Positions 27,285-36,639 of a stretch of 64,000 nucleotides of DNA are shown here, piece by piece. The notes under the pieces were generated by a model. It searched no databases. It was not told the DNA's origin and saw only the letters and a program-made list of their open reading frames with translations. The stretch's first letter is position 1, and each line of letters opens with the position of its first letter. This DNA is from Streptomyces fildesensis (GTDB taxonomy: Bacteria; Actinomycetota; Actinomycetes; Streptomycetales; Streptomycetaceae). The stretch lies in assembly GCF_016107395.1 (NCBI RefSeq), contig NZ_JAAIKO010000003.1:310001-374000 (forward strand). The letters run 5' to 3'. Position numbers and translations under genes: made by a program.

Positions 27285-28094
27285 ATGCGCACCCACCGGA
27301 CGACCGGCGTGATCGTCTCCACCGCCCTCGTCGGCGCACTCGCATTCGGCACTGCCGGAACGGCATTCGCGTCCCCCGACGTCGCTCCCACCGGTACCTT
27401 CACCGGTCGCACCGCCCCGGCGGCTCCTGATCCCGCCGCACTACTCGCCCAGGTCACAGCCCTCGGCAATGTCGGCGCCGTCCTGACGCCGGTGACGGAC
27501 CTGGTCAAGGCCGTGCTCGCGGCCCCCGGCAACAAGCTGTCGGCGGAGGACGCCACGAAGCACGCCGACGCGGTCAAGGCCGCGATCGCCGCGGCCAAGG
27601 TCCCCGCGGCGCCGGCTGTCCCGGCCGTGCCCGCAGCGCCCGCCGTCCCCGCCGCTCCGGCCGCCCCGGCCGTTCCTGCGGTTCCCGCCGCGCCGGCCGT
27701 GCCGGCCGTGCCGGCCACCCCCGCGCTGCCAGCCACCCCCGCGCTGCCGGCCACCCCCGCGCTGCCCGGAGTTCCGGCGCTGCCCGGTGTGTCGATGCAC
27801 GGCGTCAGTGCTGCGGACCGCTCCGCACCGCGTGCGGCCGACGTCGCGGGTGACGCGCTGGCCGGTCTGCAGACGGCCGTCGACAACCTGCTGAAGGCGG
27901 CCACGTCGGGTGACGTGGCGGGTGTCCTGACCAGCGCGCTCGCGACCGTCACCGGCCTGGTCAACTTCCTGGTCGCCACGGTCCTCGGCGGTGCGCTGCC
28001 GGCGCCGGACCTGCCCGGCCTGCCGAAGCTCCCGGCGCTGCCGACCCTCCCGGTCCCGCTCCCGCCGCTGCCGCTCAACGACCTCCCCGGCTGA
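27285..28094 (+). CDS. Secreted Ala/Pro/Val-repeat protein of unknown function
   Basis: 269 residues. A classical signal peptide (1-29, GTAGTAFA-SP) precedes a helical segment, then a low-complexity block of about 55 residues made of PAVPA/PALPAT-like units (about 106-165), another helical segment, and a Pro/Leu-rich end (LPGLPKLPALPTLPVPLPPLPLN). It has no cysteines and no catalytic motif. The composition suggests a wall-spanning or surface structural protein. It lies between a rodlin and the exopolysaccharide operon, which suggests a part in the aerial surface; that is inference. Confidence 0.8.
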   Translation: MRTHRTTGVIVSTALVGALAFGTAGTAFASPDVAPTGTFTGRTAPAAPDPAALLAQVTALGNVGAVLTPVTDLVKAVLAAPGNKLSAEDATKHADAVKAAIAAAKVPAAPAVPAVPAAPAVPAAPAAPAVPAVPAAPAVPAVPATPALPATPALPATPALPGVPALPGVSMHGVSAADRSAPRAADVAGDALAGLQTAVDNLLKAATSGDVAGVLTSALATVTGLVNFLVATVLGGALPAPDLPGLPKLPALPTLPVPLPPLPLNDLPG

Positions 28095-28110
28095 CGCGTT
28101 CAGGACCCCG

Positions 28111-28150
28111 ACGACCTGCGGCACGCGGATGGACGCGCGCCGCAGGTCGT
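28111..28150. terminator. Bidirectional hairpin terminator
   Basis: A 12-base stem (28111-28122 with 28139-28150) around a 16-base loop, between the Ala/Pro-repeat gene and the convergent end of the exopolysaccharide operon. Confidence 0.7.
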
Positions 28151-28186
28151 GGTCTTTTCCGGGGCGGGTGCCGGCGGAAGGTTGCC

Positions 28187-29341
28187 TCAGACCCGCTTCG
28201 CCCGCCAGGTGTTCAGCCGCGACCGCCAGCTGCGCACCACCGGCAGATAGCGGCGCACCGCCGCGGCCGCCCGGTCCCGGAGTGCGGCCCGTGCGACCTG
28301 GAGCCGGAGGGCGGGCGCGAACAGCGGCGACGTCATCAGCAGCCGCTGGTTGGCCACGAGGTCGGGGCACCAGGGCAGCTTGTTCGCCTCGTTGCCGCGC
28401 AGCAGGCTCAGCGCTCCGCCGCCGCCCGATGCGGTGGCGTGACCGGCGCCGTTCCTGATCAGCATGGTGGTGAGATCGGCCTTGGTGGCGCGCAGCCGGG
28501 GGTCGGCGCCGAAGAGATAGCCGCCGACCAGTTGCGGGGAGAGCATCTTGAGGTCCGCCGCCAGCACTTCGCCGTCCAGCCGGTACTCGGTGATGACGGC
28601 GTCGCCGCCGGCCACCATGTGCTGCCCGGCCCGCTTGAGGTGCGCGGCGAAGCGCGGCCTGGCGTGCTCCGGGGTCACCCCGCGTCCCTCCCACTGCAGG
28701 ATGTGGAGGCGCAGCAGGTTCTCGACGGCCGTGGGCACCTCGTGCTCGGGGACGACGCGCTCCTCGATGCCCAGGGCGTCGAGTTTGCGTACGTAGGCCC
28801 GGGTGCGCTGGCCGCGGGAGGTGGACATCCGGGTGATCAGCTCGGCCAGCGGGACACCGGGCAGCTCCATGCAGACGGAGTCCGCCAGCCGCCGCTTCGG
28901 TCCCTGCCAGCACTCGTGGAGCCGTTCGGCGGCGGCGCCCGGCCGTACCTCGCGCAGGTCGATCAGCGCGCCGCGGGCCGCGCGGCGCAGTCCGGTGGCC
29001 ATCGCGGTGACGGCGGCGTCGGTGGCGTTGTCGTCGAGCAGCACGTCGGAGAAGTCGGTGATGCTGCCGCCCAGCGGCACCAGGACGGGCAGCGGCCGGT
29101 GGGTGAGCATCAGCGGGGCGGCGCCGATGAGCTCCCCGTCCTGCCGGACGAGCAGCACCCGCAACCGGCGGGGCCGCCCGTACGACGTCCACCAGGAGTG
29201 CAGCCAGGAGTGGCTCTGGAACGGGGTGGCGGTCCGGCAGTGCCGGTGCAGGCGTCCCCACTCCTCGCGCAGCGCGGCGAACTGCAGCGGGTCGCGGCAC
29301 ATCGTCACCGAGCGGACGGCTGCGGTGTCGCCCCCGGTCAT
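28187..29341 (-). CDS. GNAT/FemAB-like acyltransferase of the exopolysaccharide operon
   Basis: 384 residues, ATGA-coupled to the gene before it. The layout (PFQSHSWLHSWWTSYG, LVRQDGELIGAAPLML near the N-terminus; AADLKMLSPQLVGGYLFG and KADLTTMLIRNG further on) matches the CelD/BcsL-like double-GNAT proteins that sit in polysaccharide clusters. It probably transfers an acyl group to the polymer or its lipid-linked precursor. Last gene of the eight-gene operon. Acceptor and donor are not shown by sequence. Confidence 0.8.
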   Translation of the reverse strand: MTGGDTAAVRSVTMCRDPLQFAALREEWGRLHRHCRTATPFQSHSWLHSWWTSYGRPRRLRVLLVRQDGELIGAAPLMLTHRPLPVLVPLGGSITDFSDVLLDDNATDAAVTAMATGLRRAARGALIDLREVRPGAAAERLHECWQGPKRRLADSVCMELPGVPLAELITRMSTSRGQRTRAYVRKLDALGIEERVVPEHEVPTAVENLLRLHILQWEGRGVTPEHARPRFAAHLKRAGQHMVAGGDAVITEYRLDGEVLAADLKMLSPQLVGGYLFGADPRLRATKADLTTMLIRNGAGHATASGGGGALSLLRGNEANKLPWCPDLVANQRLLMTSPLFAPALRLQVARAALRDRAAAAVRRYLPVVRSWRSRLNTWRAKRV

Positions 29342-30003
29342 CACGCCATTTCCTTGACCGGCGGACGGCTGCCGTGGGCCGGGGCGGGAACAGCGGCGTG
29401 CGCGGCCGCCCGGCGGCCGCGGTTGCCGGGCCGGACCAGTAGGACCAGCGCGCCGACCAGGCCGCCGGCGCTGGCGCCGACGGCGCCGGACAGCGCCGTC
29501 GAGGGCGACGCGGCCGCGGCGGGGACGGCGGCCGGGGAGAACATCAGCAACCGCACCCCGGTGTTGGCGGCGTTCCGGTTGCCGGTGGCCGTCAGGGAGT
29601 TCGCCACGGCGTTCGCGATGTCCGAGGCGTCGCGGGCGCGGGACCCGGTGCCGGTGATCGCGATCATCGGCGCGTCGGGCGAGGTGGCCACCTGCACGTT
29701 CTCGCGCAGCCGCGCGAGAGGTACGCCCGCGTCCTCCTGCGCGTCGGCCAGCACCGTGGAACCGGTGATGACGCGGCCGTAGGCCTGTGCGAACCCGAGG
29801 GCGGTGGCCGGGTCGGAGTGCTGCGGCACGACGATGACGTAGCTGGTCGCGGAGTACTGCGGCGGGGTGGCCAGGCCGTAGCCCAGGCCGCCGGCCAGCC
29901 CGATGCCGATGCACAGCGGCAGCGGCCACCAGCGCGGCAGCCGCCGCGACGCGTCCCGCAGCCGGGTCGGCGCGCCGGGGGCGTGGGTGGGGGTCTCGTC
30001 CAT
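29341..30003 (-). CDS. Wzz-like chain-length/export co-factor (membrane protein)
   Basis: 220 residues. N-terminal transmembrane helix (about 24-46, LPLCIGIGLAGGLGYGL), extracytoplasmic domain starting PPQYSATSYVIVVPQ with helical segments DPATALGFAQAYGRVI, second helix near 165-190, and a short basic tail: the topology of Wzz/KpsE polysaccharide co-polymerases, although much smaller than typical. No kinase motif is fused. It should set chain length together with the ligase/polymerase at 33794-35164. Confidence 0.8.
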   Translation of the reverse strand: MDETPTHAPGAPTRLRDASRRLPRWWPLPLCIGIGLAGGLGYGLATPPQYSATSYVIVVPQHSDPATALGFAQAYGRVITGSTVLADAQEDAGVPLARLRENVQVATSPDAPMIAITGTGSRARDASDIANAVANSLTATGNRNAANTGVRLLMFSPAAVPAAAASPSTALSGAVGASAGGLVGALVLLVRPGNRGRRAAAHAAVPAPAHGSRPPVKEMA

Positions 30004-30029
30004 GGGATCGCTCTTTCTGTGGGCTCTGG

Positions 30030-31154
30030 TCAGGGCCGGGCGGGCCGGGCGGCGGCGAGCGCGTACAGCTCGGCCAGCCGGCCGGCGGTGCCGGCGATGT
30101 CGTAGTGGCCGACGGCGGACGGCACCGGGAAGCGGTGTTGTCCGGCCTCCTGGTGCTGCCGCAGGGCGGCGGCGAGCGCGTCGGCACCGGCGCCGATACG
30201 CCGTGCGCCGGGTGCGTCCGCGGCGGGCAGGTCGTCGATGGCCGGGCAGGTGACGTACAGGACGGGCAGCCCGGCCGCGAGGGCCTCCAGCACGGCGAGC
30301 CCGAAGGTCTCCTCGCGCGAGGCGGAGACGAAGAGGTCGACGGTGGCGAGCAGCGCGGGGAGGGCCGGCGCCGGGTCGCGGCCGTCCCCGCCGCCGGTTT
30401 CGCCCAGCAGATGGATCCGGTCGGCCGCGCCCAGCCCGGCGGCCAGCCTCAGCAGGGCGTCGCGCTCGGGTCCCGCGCCGGCCAGCAGCAGCTGGGCGCC
30501 GGGGCGGCCGGCGACCGCGCGCACCAGCAGGTCGAACCGCTTGCCGGCCACCAGCCGCCCCACGCCGCCCACCACGAAGGCGTCCTGCGGGAGCCCGAGG
30601 CGGGTCCTGGTGGCCGCCCGGACCGCGGCGTCGAAGCGGAACGCCCCGGCGTCGATGCCGTTGGGCACCGTATGGATCCGCGGCCCCGGGATGCCCCAGG
30701 CGCGCAGCCGTTCGGCGACGGTGTCCGAGACCGCGACGGTCGCGCTGCCGAGTTTCTCGGTGCCCCGGTACAGGGCGCGGGTGCCGCGGGTGAGGGGGCG
30801 GCCCTCGATCGTGGTGGTCCCCAGGGAGTGCTCGGTGGCGACCACGGTGCGCACCCCGGCCAGCCGGGCGGCGATCCGGCCGTAGACGCAGGCCCGGTAG
30901 AGGTGGGTGTGGACGAGGTCGTAGCGCCCGGCGCGGATCAGCCGGGTGAGCCGGGGCAGCGCGGTGAGGTCCCGGTTCCCGGTCATCCCCAGATGGGTGA
31001 CGGGTGTGCCGTCGGCGCGGATGCCCTCGGCGACCGGACCCGGGTGGGTGAGGGTGATGACCTCGCAGGACAGCGGCAGATGCCGCAGCAGCAGCCGCAA
31101 CTGCTGTTCGGCCCCGCCGATGCCGAGCCCGGTGATGATGTGCAGGACCTTCAT
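30030..31154 (-). CDS. Glycosyltransferase, GT4 family
   Basis: 374 residues. Starts MKVLHIITGLGIGGAEQQL, the classic GT-B glycine-rich N-terminus. The nucleotide-sugar domain shows VGRLVAGKRFDLLVRA and the EX7E element SREETFGLAVLEALAAG (about 270-290). It adds one sugar of the repeat unit in the cytoplasm from an NDP-sugar; which sugar is unknown. It overlaps the deacetylase gene by 4 bases. Confidence 0.9.
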   Translation of the reverse strand: MKVLHIITGLGIGGAEQQLRLLLRHLPLSCEVITLTHPGPVAEGIRADGTPVTHLGMTGNRDLTALPRLTRLIRAGRYDLVHTHLYRACVYGRIAARLAGVRTVVATEHSLGTTTIEGRPLTRGTRALYRGTEKLGSATVAVSDTVAERLRAWGIPGPRIHTVPNGIDAGAFRFDAAVRAATRTRLGLPQDAFVVGGVGRLVAGKRFDLLVRAVAGRPGAQLLLAGAGPERDALLRLAAGLGAADRIHLLGETGGGDGRDPAPALPALLATVDLFVSASREETFGLAVLEALAAGLPVLYVTCPAIDDLPAADAPGARRIGAGADALAAALRQHQEAGQHRFPVPSAVGHYDIAGTAGRLAELYALAAARPARP

Positions 31155-32092
31155 CGGCCGTCCTGCTCGACCCGGGGTTCCGAGGGGACCGGCGAGCCCT
31201 CGGCGACACGCGCGTCCGGCACTTCAGGGGCGTCCGGCACGTCAGGGGCGTCCGCGGAATCCCGAGGGCCGGCGGTGCGGGCGTACGGCAGCGCGGCGTA
31301 ACCGCCCTCGAACGGCAGCGGGCGGCGGCGCAGCAGGTGTTGCAGCCGCTTGAGGTGGAGGTGCCCGGCGGTGTCCCGCTCCCCTACATAGGCGCGGGGC
31401 AGCGCGTGCGTCCCGGTCAGCGGCCCCGCTCCGACGGCGCAGCCGTACGCGTAGCCGGCCGCGCGTACGGCGTTGACGACGCGGGCGTCCAGCTTGCCGT
31501 ACGGATAACAGAAGCCCTCGGGGGCCTTCCCGGTGATCTCCTGGAGCCGGTCGCGGCTGCCGCGCACCTCTGCGGCCAGCACGTCGTCGGCGGTGGCCGT
31601 CAGGTCCAGATGGACGAGGCCGTGGGAGCCGACCTCCATACCGGCGGCGGCCGCGGCGCGGATGCCGTCCTCGGTCAGCAGTGGTTTGCGCGGCCCCAGT
31701 TCGTCCCAGTCGTTGCTCCCGCCGAGCCTGCCGGGCAGGACGAAGACCGTGGCGGAGTGCTCGTACCGGCGCAGCAGCGGTACCGCGTGTTCCACGAAGT
31801 CGGCGTAGCCGTCGTCGAAGGTCAGCCCGACGAGCCGCTTCCCGCGCCCGTCCGCGCGGGCGCGCAGCAGCTCCGCCACGCCCACCCCGGTCAGGCCGCG
31901 GCCGTTCAGCCACCGCAGCTGCCGTTCCAGCCGGTCGGGGCTGACGGTGACCAGGTACGGATCGTCGGCGCACTCCCCGACGGAGTGGTACATCAGCACC
32001 CACGGCGCTGTCCGGCGGCCTCGTCCGGACAGCGTGTCGGAGGCGGCGGAGCGGCGCGGAGGGACGTGGACGGGGGAGATCTCAGCGGACAT
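31151..32092 (-). CDS. Polysaccharide deacetylase (NodB/CE4)
   Basis: 313 residues. NodB motifs are present: TFDDGY (motif 1, catalytic Asp and metal Asp), GSHGLVHLDL (motif 2 His pair) and FCYPYGK (motif 3). It should remove acetyl groups from N-acetyl sugars of the polymer or its precursor. No clear signal peptide, so it may act in the cytoplasm or be membrane-associated; the last 40 residues repeat acidic SADAPDVPDAPEVPDAR units. The start overlaps the flippase gene by 11 bases. Confidence 0.88.
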   Translation of the reverse strand: MSAEISPVHVPPRRSAASDTLSGRGRRTAPWVLMYHSVGECADDPYLVTVSPDRLERQLRWLNGRGLTGVGVAELLRARADGRGKRLVGLTFDDGYADFVEHAVPLLRRYEHSATVFVLPGRLGGSNDWDELGPRKPLLTEDGIRAAAAAGMEVGSHGLVHLDLTATADDVLAAEVRGSRDRLQEITGKAPEGFCYPYGKLDARVVNAVRAAGYAYGCAVGAGPLTGTHALPRAYVGERDTAGHLHLKRLQHLLRRRPLPFEGGYAALPYARTAGPRDSADAPDVPDAPEVPDARVAEGSPVPSEPRVEQDGR

Positions 32093-33797
32093 GGGGCAGC
32101 TTCCGTTTCACGGTGGCGAGCAGGTGCGGGACTTCCGGCACCCGTACGGCGGCGGCGGCCGCGGTGAAAATGGCCGGTACCACGAGACAGCAGACGGTGG
32201 TGGACAGGAGTGGTCCCGGCAGCAGGCGGGCGGTCGCCCAGCCGGCCGTAGTGGCGGCCGCGGCGGCCACCACGAGCCGGCCGAGACCCGCCGCGACCGT
32301 GCGGGCCCTGATGGCGATCACCTGCGCGCCGAGGCCGCGCAGCAGCAGCACGGCGGTGGCCGTGATGCCCGCGGCGTTGGCGCCGGCGATGCCGTAGATG
32401 CCCCAGTACCCGACGGTGACGGCTCCCGCGGTGATGGTGATCAGCAGTCCGGCACCCATGGCGGCGGCCGGGTACCAGGTGGGCCGGGCGGCCGAGAAGA
32501 ACGGCCGGACCAGGGCTCCCACCATGCTCTGGCCCAGCAGGCCCAGCGCGTAGACCCGCATGACGGACGCCGTCGCGGCGGTGTCGGCCGCGTCGAAGGC
32601 GCCGCGCTGGAAGAGCAGTTGGACGATCTGCGGCGCACAGGCGATGACGAAGGCGGTGCCGAGCAGCACCACGATGCCGGCCAGCGTGAGATCGCGTTCC
32701 ACCCGGCGCCGCGCCTTGTCCGGCTCACCGTCGGCCAGCGCCTGCGCGACCACCGGGAAGGTGACCGTGACGATCATCAACGAGAGCACCATCGGCAGTT
32801 GGGCGACCTTCTGCGCGTAGTTCAGATGCGAGATGGCGCCCGCGGGGAGCGAGGCGGCGAGGAACCGTTCGATCAGCACCTGCGCCTGGCGGCAGAGGCT
32901 GAAGATGATGACGGGAGCCAGCAGCGCGATCCCGAGGGGCGCGGCGCCCGCGTCCCCGGCGGCCCGTGCGGCGGCCCGCACCGAGCGCCGCGGGCGCGGG
33001 CCGCGCGGCGGCAGCCGGCGCAGGAACGACGGGAGTTGGACGAGCACCATCAGCAGGCCGCCGACCGCGACACCGGCCGCGGCGGCGCGCACTCCCCAGC
33101 GGGCGTGGAGCAGCAGCAGGGTGGCGATGATGCCGACGTTGTAGACGACGTAGATGGCCGCCGGCGGGACGAACCGGCGGTGCGCGCGCAGCGCGGCGCT
33201 GAAGTAGCCGGTGAGGCCGAACGTCAGGACGGTGGCGGCGGTGAGCCGGGTGCAGTCGACCGCGAGGGCGGGGTCCTTCAGACCGGGCGCCAGGATCCCC
33301 ACGAGCACGGGCGCGCCCAGTTCGAGCAGCACCATCGCCGCGCCCAGGGCGAGCAGCAGCCGGGGCAGCGTGGCCGCCAGCAGCGTCCGTACGGGGTCCG
33401 GCCCTTGCCCCGCTCCGCGGCGCCGGGCCAGGGCGAGGCTGAAGGCCGGGATCAGCAGCAGGGCCATCGCGTCCTCGATGAGGACGGTGGAGGAGAGTTC
33501 CGGCACGGTCCAGGCGACCAGGAACGCGTCGGTGGCGGGTCCCGCGCCGAAGAGGTGGGCGATCGTCTGGTCGCGGAGCAGGCCCAGCAGCGAGCCGAGC
33601 GCGGTGAGCGCGGCGGTGAGGGCCGCGGCCCGCGCCAGTACCCGTCCCAGGCCGGACGGTTGGGGCTGTTCCCTCGCCGCTCCCCCGCCGTCCGGCGCGG
33701 GGGAAGGAGCGGGGACGACAGCCGGGGCTACGCCTTCGAGGACGCCGGATCGCGGTGGCTGCGCGGGAGGTTCGGGTGGCGCCGTGGTGTCCGTCAT
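32082..33797 (-). CDS. MurJ/Wzx-like polysaccharide flippase
   Basis: 571 residues from ATG 33797, ATGA-coupled to the ligase gene. About 12-14 transmembrane helices after a Pro/Ala-rich 50-residue N-terminus. Blocks such as LLGLLRDQTIAHLFGAGPATDAFLVAWTVPE and HLNYAQKVAQLPMVL...TVTFPVVAQALADG are of the MviN/MurJ branch of the MOP superfamily. In this operon it most likely flips the lipid-linked exopolysaccharide unit and not lipid II. Confidence 0.88.
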   Translation of the reverse strand: MTDTTAPPEPPAQPPRSGVLEGVAPAVVPAPSPAPDGGGAAREQPQPSGLGRVLARAAALTAALTALGSLLGLLRDQTIAHLFGAGPATDAFLVAWTVPELSSTVLIEDAMALLLIPAFSLALARRRGAGQGPDPVRTLLAATLPRLLLALGAAMVLLELGAPVLVGILAPGLKDPALAVDCTRLTAATVLTFGLTGYFSAALRAHRRFVPPAAIYVVYNVGIIATLLLLHARWGVRAAAAGVAVGGLLMVLVQLPSFLRRLPPRGPRPRRSVRAAARAAGDAGAAPLGIALLAPVIIFSLCRQAQVLIERFLAASLPAGAISHLNYAQKVAQLPMVLSLMIVTVTFPVVAQALADGEPDKARRRVERDLTLAGIVVLLGTAFVIACAPQIVQLLFQRGAFDAADTAATASVMRVYALGLLGQSMVGALVRPFFSAARPTWYPAAAMGAGLLITITAGAVTVGYWGIYGIAGANAAGITATAVLLLRGLGAQVIAIRARTVAAGLGRLVVAAAAATTAGWATARLLPGPLLSTTVCCLVVPAIFTAAAAAVRVPEVPHLLATVKRKLPHVR

Positions 33798-35164
33798 CGG
33801 ACGGCCTCCGGGCGCAGTGCCCAGGCGGCGGCCAGTCCGAAGAGCATGGCGGTCAGCACGGTCGAGGGCCCGCCGATGTCCGCGTACAGGAAGTCGACGC
33901 ACTGCCAGAGCAGCAGCCCGGTCGCGATCAGCCCGCACTCGGTGCCGCGGCCCGCGCGCCGGGCTCCCGCCAGCCGGCTCAGCCCGACGGCCAGCAGCGC
34001 CGCCCAGCTGCCGACGATCAGGGTGATCCCGATTAGCCCCTGCTCGCTGAGGATGAGCAGATACATGTTGTGCGGGGACAACAGGGGTTCGCGCGCGAAC
34101 CCCTGGCCCGCGCCGTCGGTGTCGCTGCCGGACGACAGGTCGAGCGCGGCGTGCCCGTCGCGGTGGGCGGGGAAGCCCTTGAGGCCGACGCCGGTGGCCG
34201 GCCGCTCGCGCCACATGTCGGTGGCGGCGGCCCACAGGCTGTACCGGTCGGTGACCGACGAGTCGGGCGCGTCCGTCACCTGCGTGATGCTGGCGAGCCG
34301 GTCGCTGATCAGCTGGGAGCCCACCCCGGCGCCGCCGACCAGCACCACGCCCGCCGCGGCCGTCACCGCGAGGATCCGTACCGCCTGGCGCCAGCCGGCC
34401 AGCACGGTCATCACCGAGCACGCCAGCACGGTGGCGATCCAGGTGCCGCGGCTGAAGGACAGCACCAGCGGGACCACGAGCGCCGCGGCGCAGCCCAGCG
34501 CGACCGGCCGCAGCCGGCGGGGGGAGCCGGGCGCGGCCGGCGCGAGGGCCAGCCCGACGGAGATCATCAGCCCGTAGGCGACCACGGTGGCCATGCCCAT
34601 CACGTCCGACGGCCCGAACGTGCCGACGGCGCGGATGTTCTCGCCGACGTACGAGGCGCCGGTTCCCGTCGCGTACTGGTAGACCCCGAACGCGCCCTGC
34701 ACCAGGGCGAGCAGTACGACGGAGCCGGCCACCACCAGGAAGTCGCGGGTGGTGCGCAGCAGCAGCACCAGCGCGGTCGGCACGAGGACGAAGACCTGTA
34801 GGTACCGCACGAATCCGGCGACACCGGCGGCCGGATCGGCGGCGGCGAGGGTGGCCACCGCGATCGCGACGACGGGCGCGCCCAGGACGAGGGCGGCCGC
34901 CGCGGTCAGCGGACGCGTCCGCGCCCGCAGCGCCCGGACGGCGCAGAAGGCGACCAGCACTCCCGAGGCCGCGTCGGCGGGGGTCATCTTCCCGGAGGCG
35001 CTCACATCCCCGGCGCCGACCGGGGCCGCGAGCAGCAGCACGGTCGCGACCGCGGGCAGCAGCGGCCCCAGCCAGGCCCATCGGTCGACTGCGTGGCGGG
35101 CCGGGGGACGGGCGGCCGGCGCGTGCCGTACGGGGCGGGGGGCGGTGTCCGGGAGGACGGCCAC
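33794..35164 (-). CDS. O-antigen ligase/Wzy-like polymerase family membrane protein
   Basis: 456 residues from GTG 35164, chosen for GGGGGGAG just upstream and the two-base gap to the previous stop. About 11-12 transmembrane helices with a long extracytoplasmic loop (about 290-375) and the family motif LLSPHNMYLLILSEQG near its end. Proteins of this WaaL/Wzy type join polysaccharide units outside the membrane. Fits a Wzx/Wzy-dependent exopolysaccharide route with the flippase and Wzz-like neighbours. Confidence 0.88.
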   Translation of the reverse strand: MAVLPDTAPRPVRHAPAARPPARHAVDRWAWLGPLLPAVATVLLLAAPVGAGDVSASGKMTPADAASGVLVAFCAVRALRARTRPLTAAAALVLGAPVVAIAVATLAAADPAAGVAGFVRYLQVFVLVPTALVLLLRTTRDFLVVAGSVVLLALVQGAFGVYQYATGTGASYVGENIRAVGTFGPSDVMGMATVVAYGLMISVGLALAPAAPGSPRRLRPVALGCAAALVVPLVLSFSRGTWIATVLACSVMTVLAGWRQAVRILAVTAAAGVVLVGGAGVGSQLISDRLASITQVTDAPDSSVTDRYSLWAAATDMWRERPATGVGLKGFPAHRDGHAALDLSSGSDTDGAGQGFAREPLLSPHNMYLLILSEQGLIGITLIVGSWAALLAVGLSRLAGARRAGRGTECGLIATGLLLWQCVDFLYADIGGPSTVLTAMLFGLAAAWALRPEAVR

Positions 35165-35166
35165 GC

Positions 35167-36639
35167 TCAGCTCCCCCCGAACCGGAAGAGCGCCGTCGCG
35201 GTGCGCAGCAGGATGCGGATGTCCTGCCACAGCGACCAGCTCTCGATGTAGTGGTTGTCGAAGCGGGCCCGGTCCTCGATGGAGGTGTCGCCGCGCAGCC
35301 CGTGGATCTGCGCGAGGCCCGTGATGCCGACGGGCATCCGGTGCCGCTCCTGGTATCCGGGGTACGTCTGGCTGAACTGGCGGACGAAGTAGGGCCGTTC
35401 CGGCCGGGGGCCGACCAGGCTCATGTCACCGCGCAGCACGTTCCACAGCTGCGGCAGCTCGTCCAGCGAGGTACGGCGCAGGAAGTGGCCGACGGCGCTC
35501 ATCCGCCGGTCGTGGGAGACGTTCCACCGGGTGGCCGACTCCCGCTCGTCGCTCGGCCGCAGGGTGCGGAACTTCAGCAGGACGAACGGCCGGCCGTCCA
35601 GGCCGACGCGCTCCTGCCGGAAGAGCACCCCGGGGCCGTCGGAGAGCCGGACGGCCAGCGCGCTGAGTGCCAGGATCGGGGCCGCGGGCAGCAGCGCCAG
35701 GAAGGCGAGCAGGGCGTCCAGCACCCGCTTGGCGATCAGGCCGGCGCCGGGGCGCGGGTAAGGGTCGAGGCGGGCGCAGGCGAAGCCCCACAGATGGCCG
35801 GCCGCCGGCCGGCCGGCGGTCCTGGAGCCGGGCCCCGACGTGACCTGCCACAGACAGCAGCCCCGGGCGGCGAGCAGCCGGACCAGGTTCGCGGCCGCCG
35901 GATTGCCCGCCGGGGGGCCGGCGAACACGGCGTAGCGCACCGAGTTCTGGATGATCGCCCGGTGGATGTCGCCGACGGAGCCGAGCACGGGCAGCGGTGA
36001 GTCCGTGCCCGGCGTGTTGTACGGGTGCACCACGCCGACCGGCCGCATGCCGTACTCGGGGTGCGCGTACAGCACGTCGGCCACCTGCTGGACGACGGGA
36101 CCGGCCCCGACGAGCAGCGTCGAGCGCGGATGGCGCCGCGCCGACCAGCGCTGGAACCGGTAGACGACCGCGCGTGCGGCGCAGGCCAGCAGGCTGGTCG
36201 CGGCGATCGTGGTGAGCAGCACCGGCCAGCCGGGGGAGTGCGCCGGGCGGACGGCGGCGAGGGTGGTGGCGGACGCGCACCAGGCGAGGGCCGAGCAGCC
36301 GAGCAGCGCGGGCAACTCGTCGAGTGCCGCCGGGTCGAGGCCGGTTCGGTACAGCCCGGCGTAGGTGTGCAGGAGCGTCAGGCACACCAGGAGCGGTCCG
36401 AGCAGCAGCACCGGGGAACCCGGGCGGACGGCCAGCACGCCGGCGGCGGCCAGGCAGTCGGTGGCGACGAGCGGGACGACCGCGCGGTGGCGGACGGCGA
36501 CCCGTGCGTGGGGGCGCCGCTGCACGGCGGCGTCGGACGGTCCCCGGGGTGGCGAGATCGGGGCGGTGGTGGCGGGCGCGACCTTGGTCTGCCGCACGTG
36601 CCGGGCTGGGTGGGGCGCGCTTGCGCTCTCCGTCGTCAT
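35167..36639 (-). CDS. Exopolysaccharide polyprenyl glycosylphosphotransferase (initiating enzyme)
   Basis: 490 residues. Four to five N-terminal transmembrane helices, a Rossmann-like CoA-binding segment (LLVGAGPVVQQVADVL, about 195-210), one further membrane element, then the C-terminal WbaP-type sugar-phosphate transferase domain with KRVLDALLAF, LFRQERVGLDGRPFVLLKFRTL, DELPQLWNVLRGDMSLVGPRPERPYFV. It loads the first sugar-phosphate on undecaprenyl phosphate and so starts each repeat unit. ATGA overlap with the preceding glycosyltransferase. Confidence 0.93.
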   Translation of the reverse strand: MTTESASAPHPARHVRQTKVAPATTAPISPPRGPSDAAVQRRPHARVAVRHRAVVPLVATDCLAAAGVLAVRPGSPVLLLGPLLVCLTLLHTYAGLYRTGLDPAALDELPALLGCSALAWCASATTLAAVRPAHSPGWPVLLTTIAATSLLACAARAVVYRFQRWSARRHPRSTLLVGAGPVVQQVADVLYAHPEYGMRPVGVVHPYNTPGTDSPLPVLGSVGDIHRAIIQNSVRYAVFAGPPAGNPAAANLVRLLAARGCCLWQVTSGPGSRTAGRPAAGHLWGFACARLDPYPRPGAGLIAKRVLDALLAFLALLPAAPILALSALAVRLSDGPGVLFRQERVGLDGRPFVLLKFRTLRPSDERESATRWNVSHDRRMSAVGHFLRRTSLDELPQLWNVLRGDMSLVGPRPERPYFVRQFSQTYPGYQERHRMPVGITGLAQIHGLRGDTSIEDRARFDNHYIESWSLWQDIRILLRTATALFRFGGS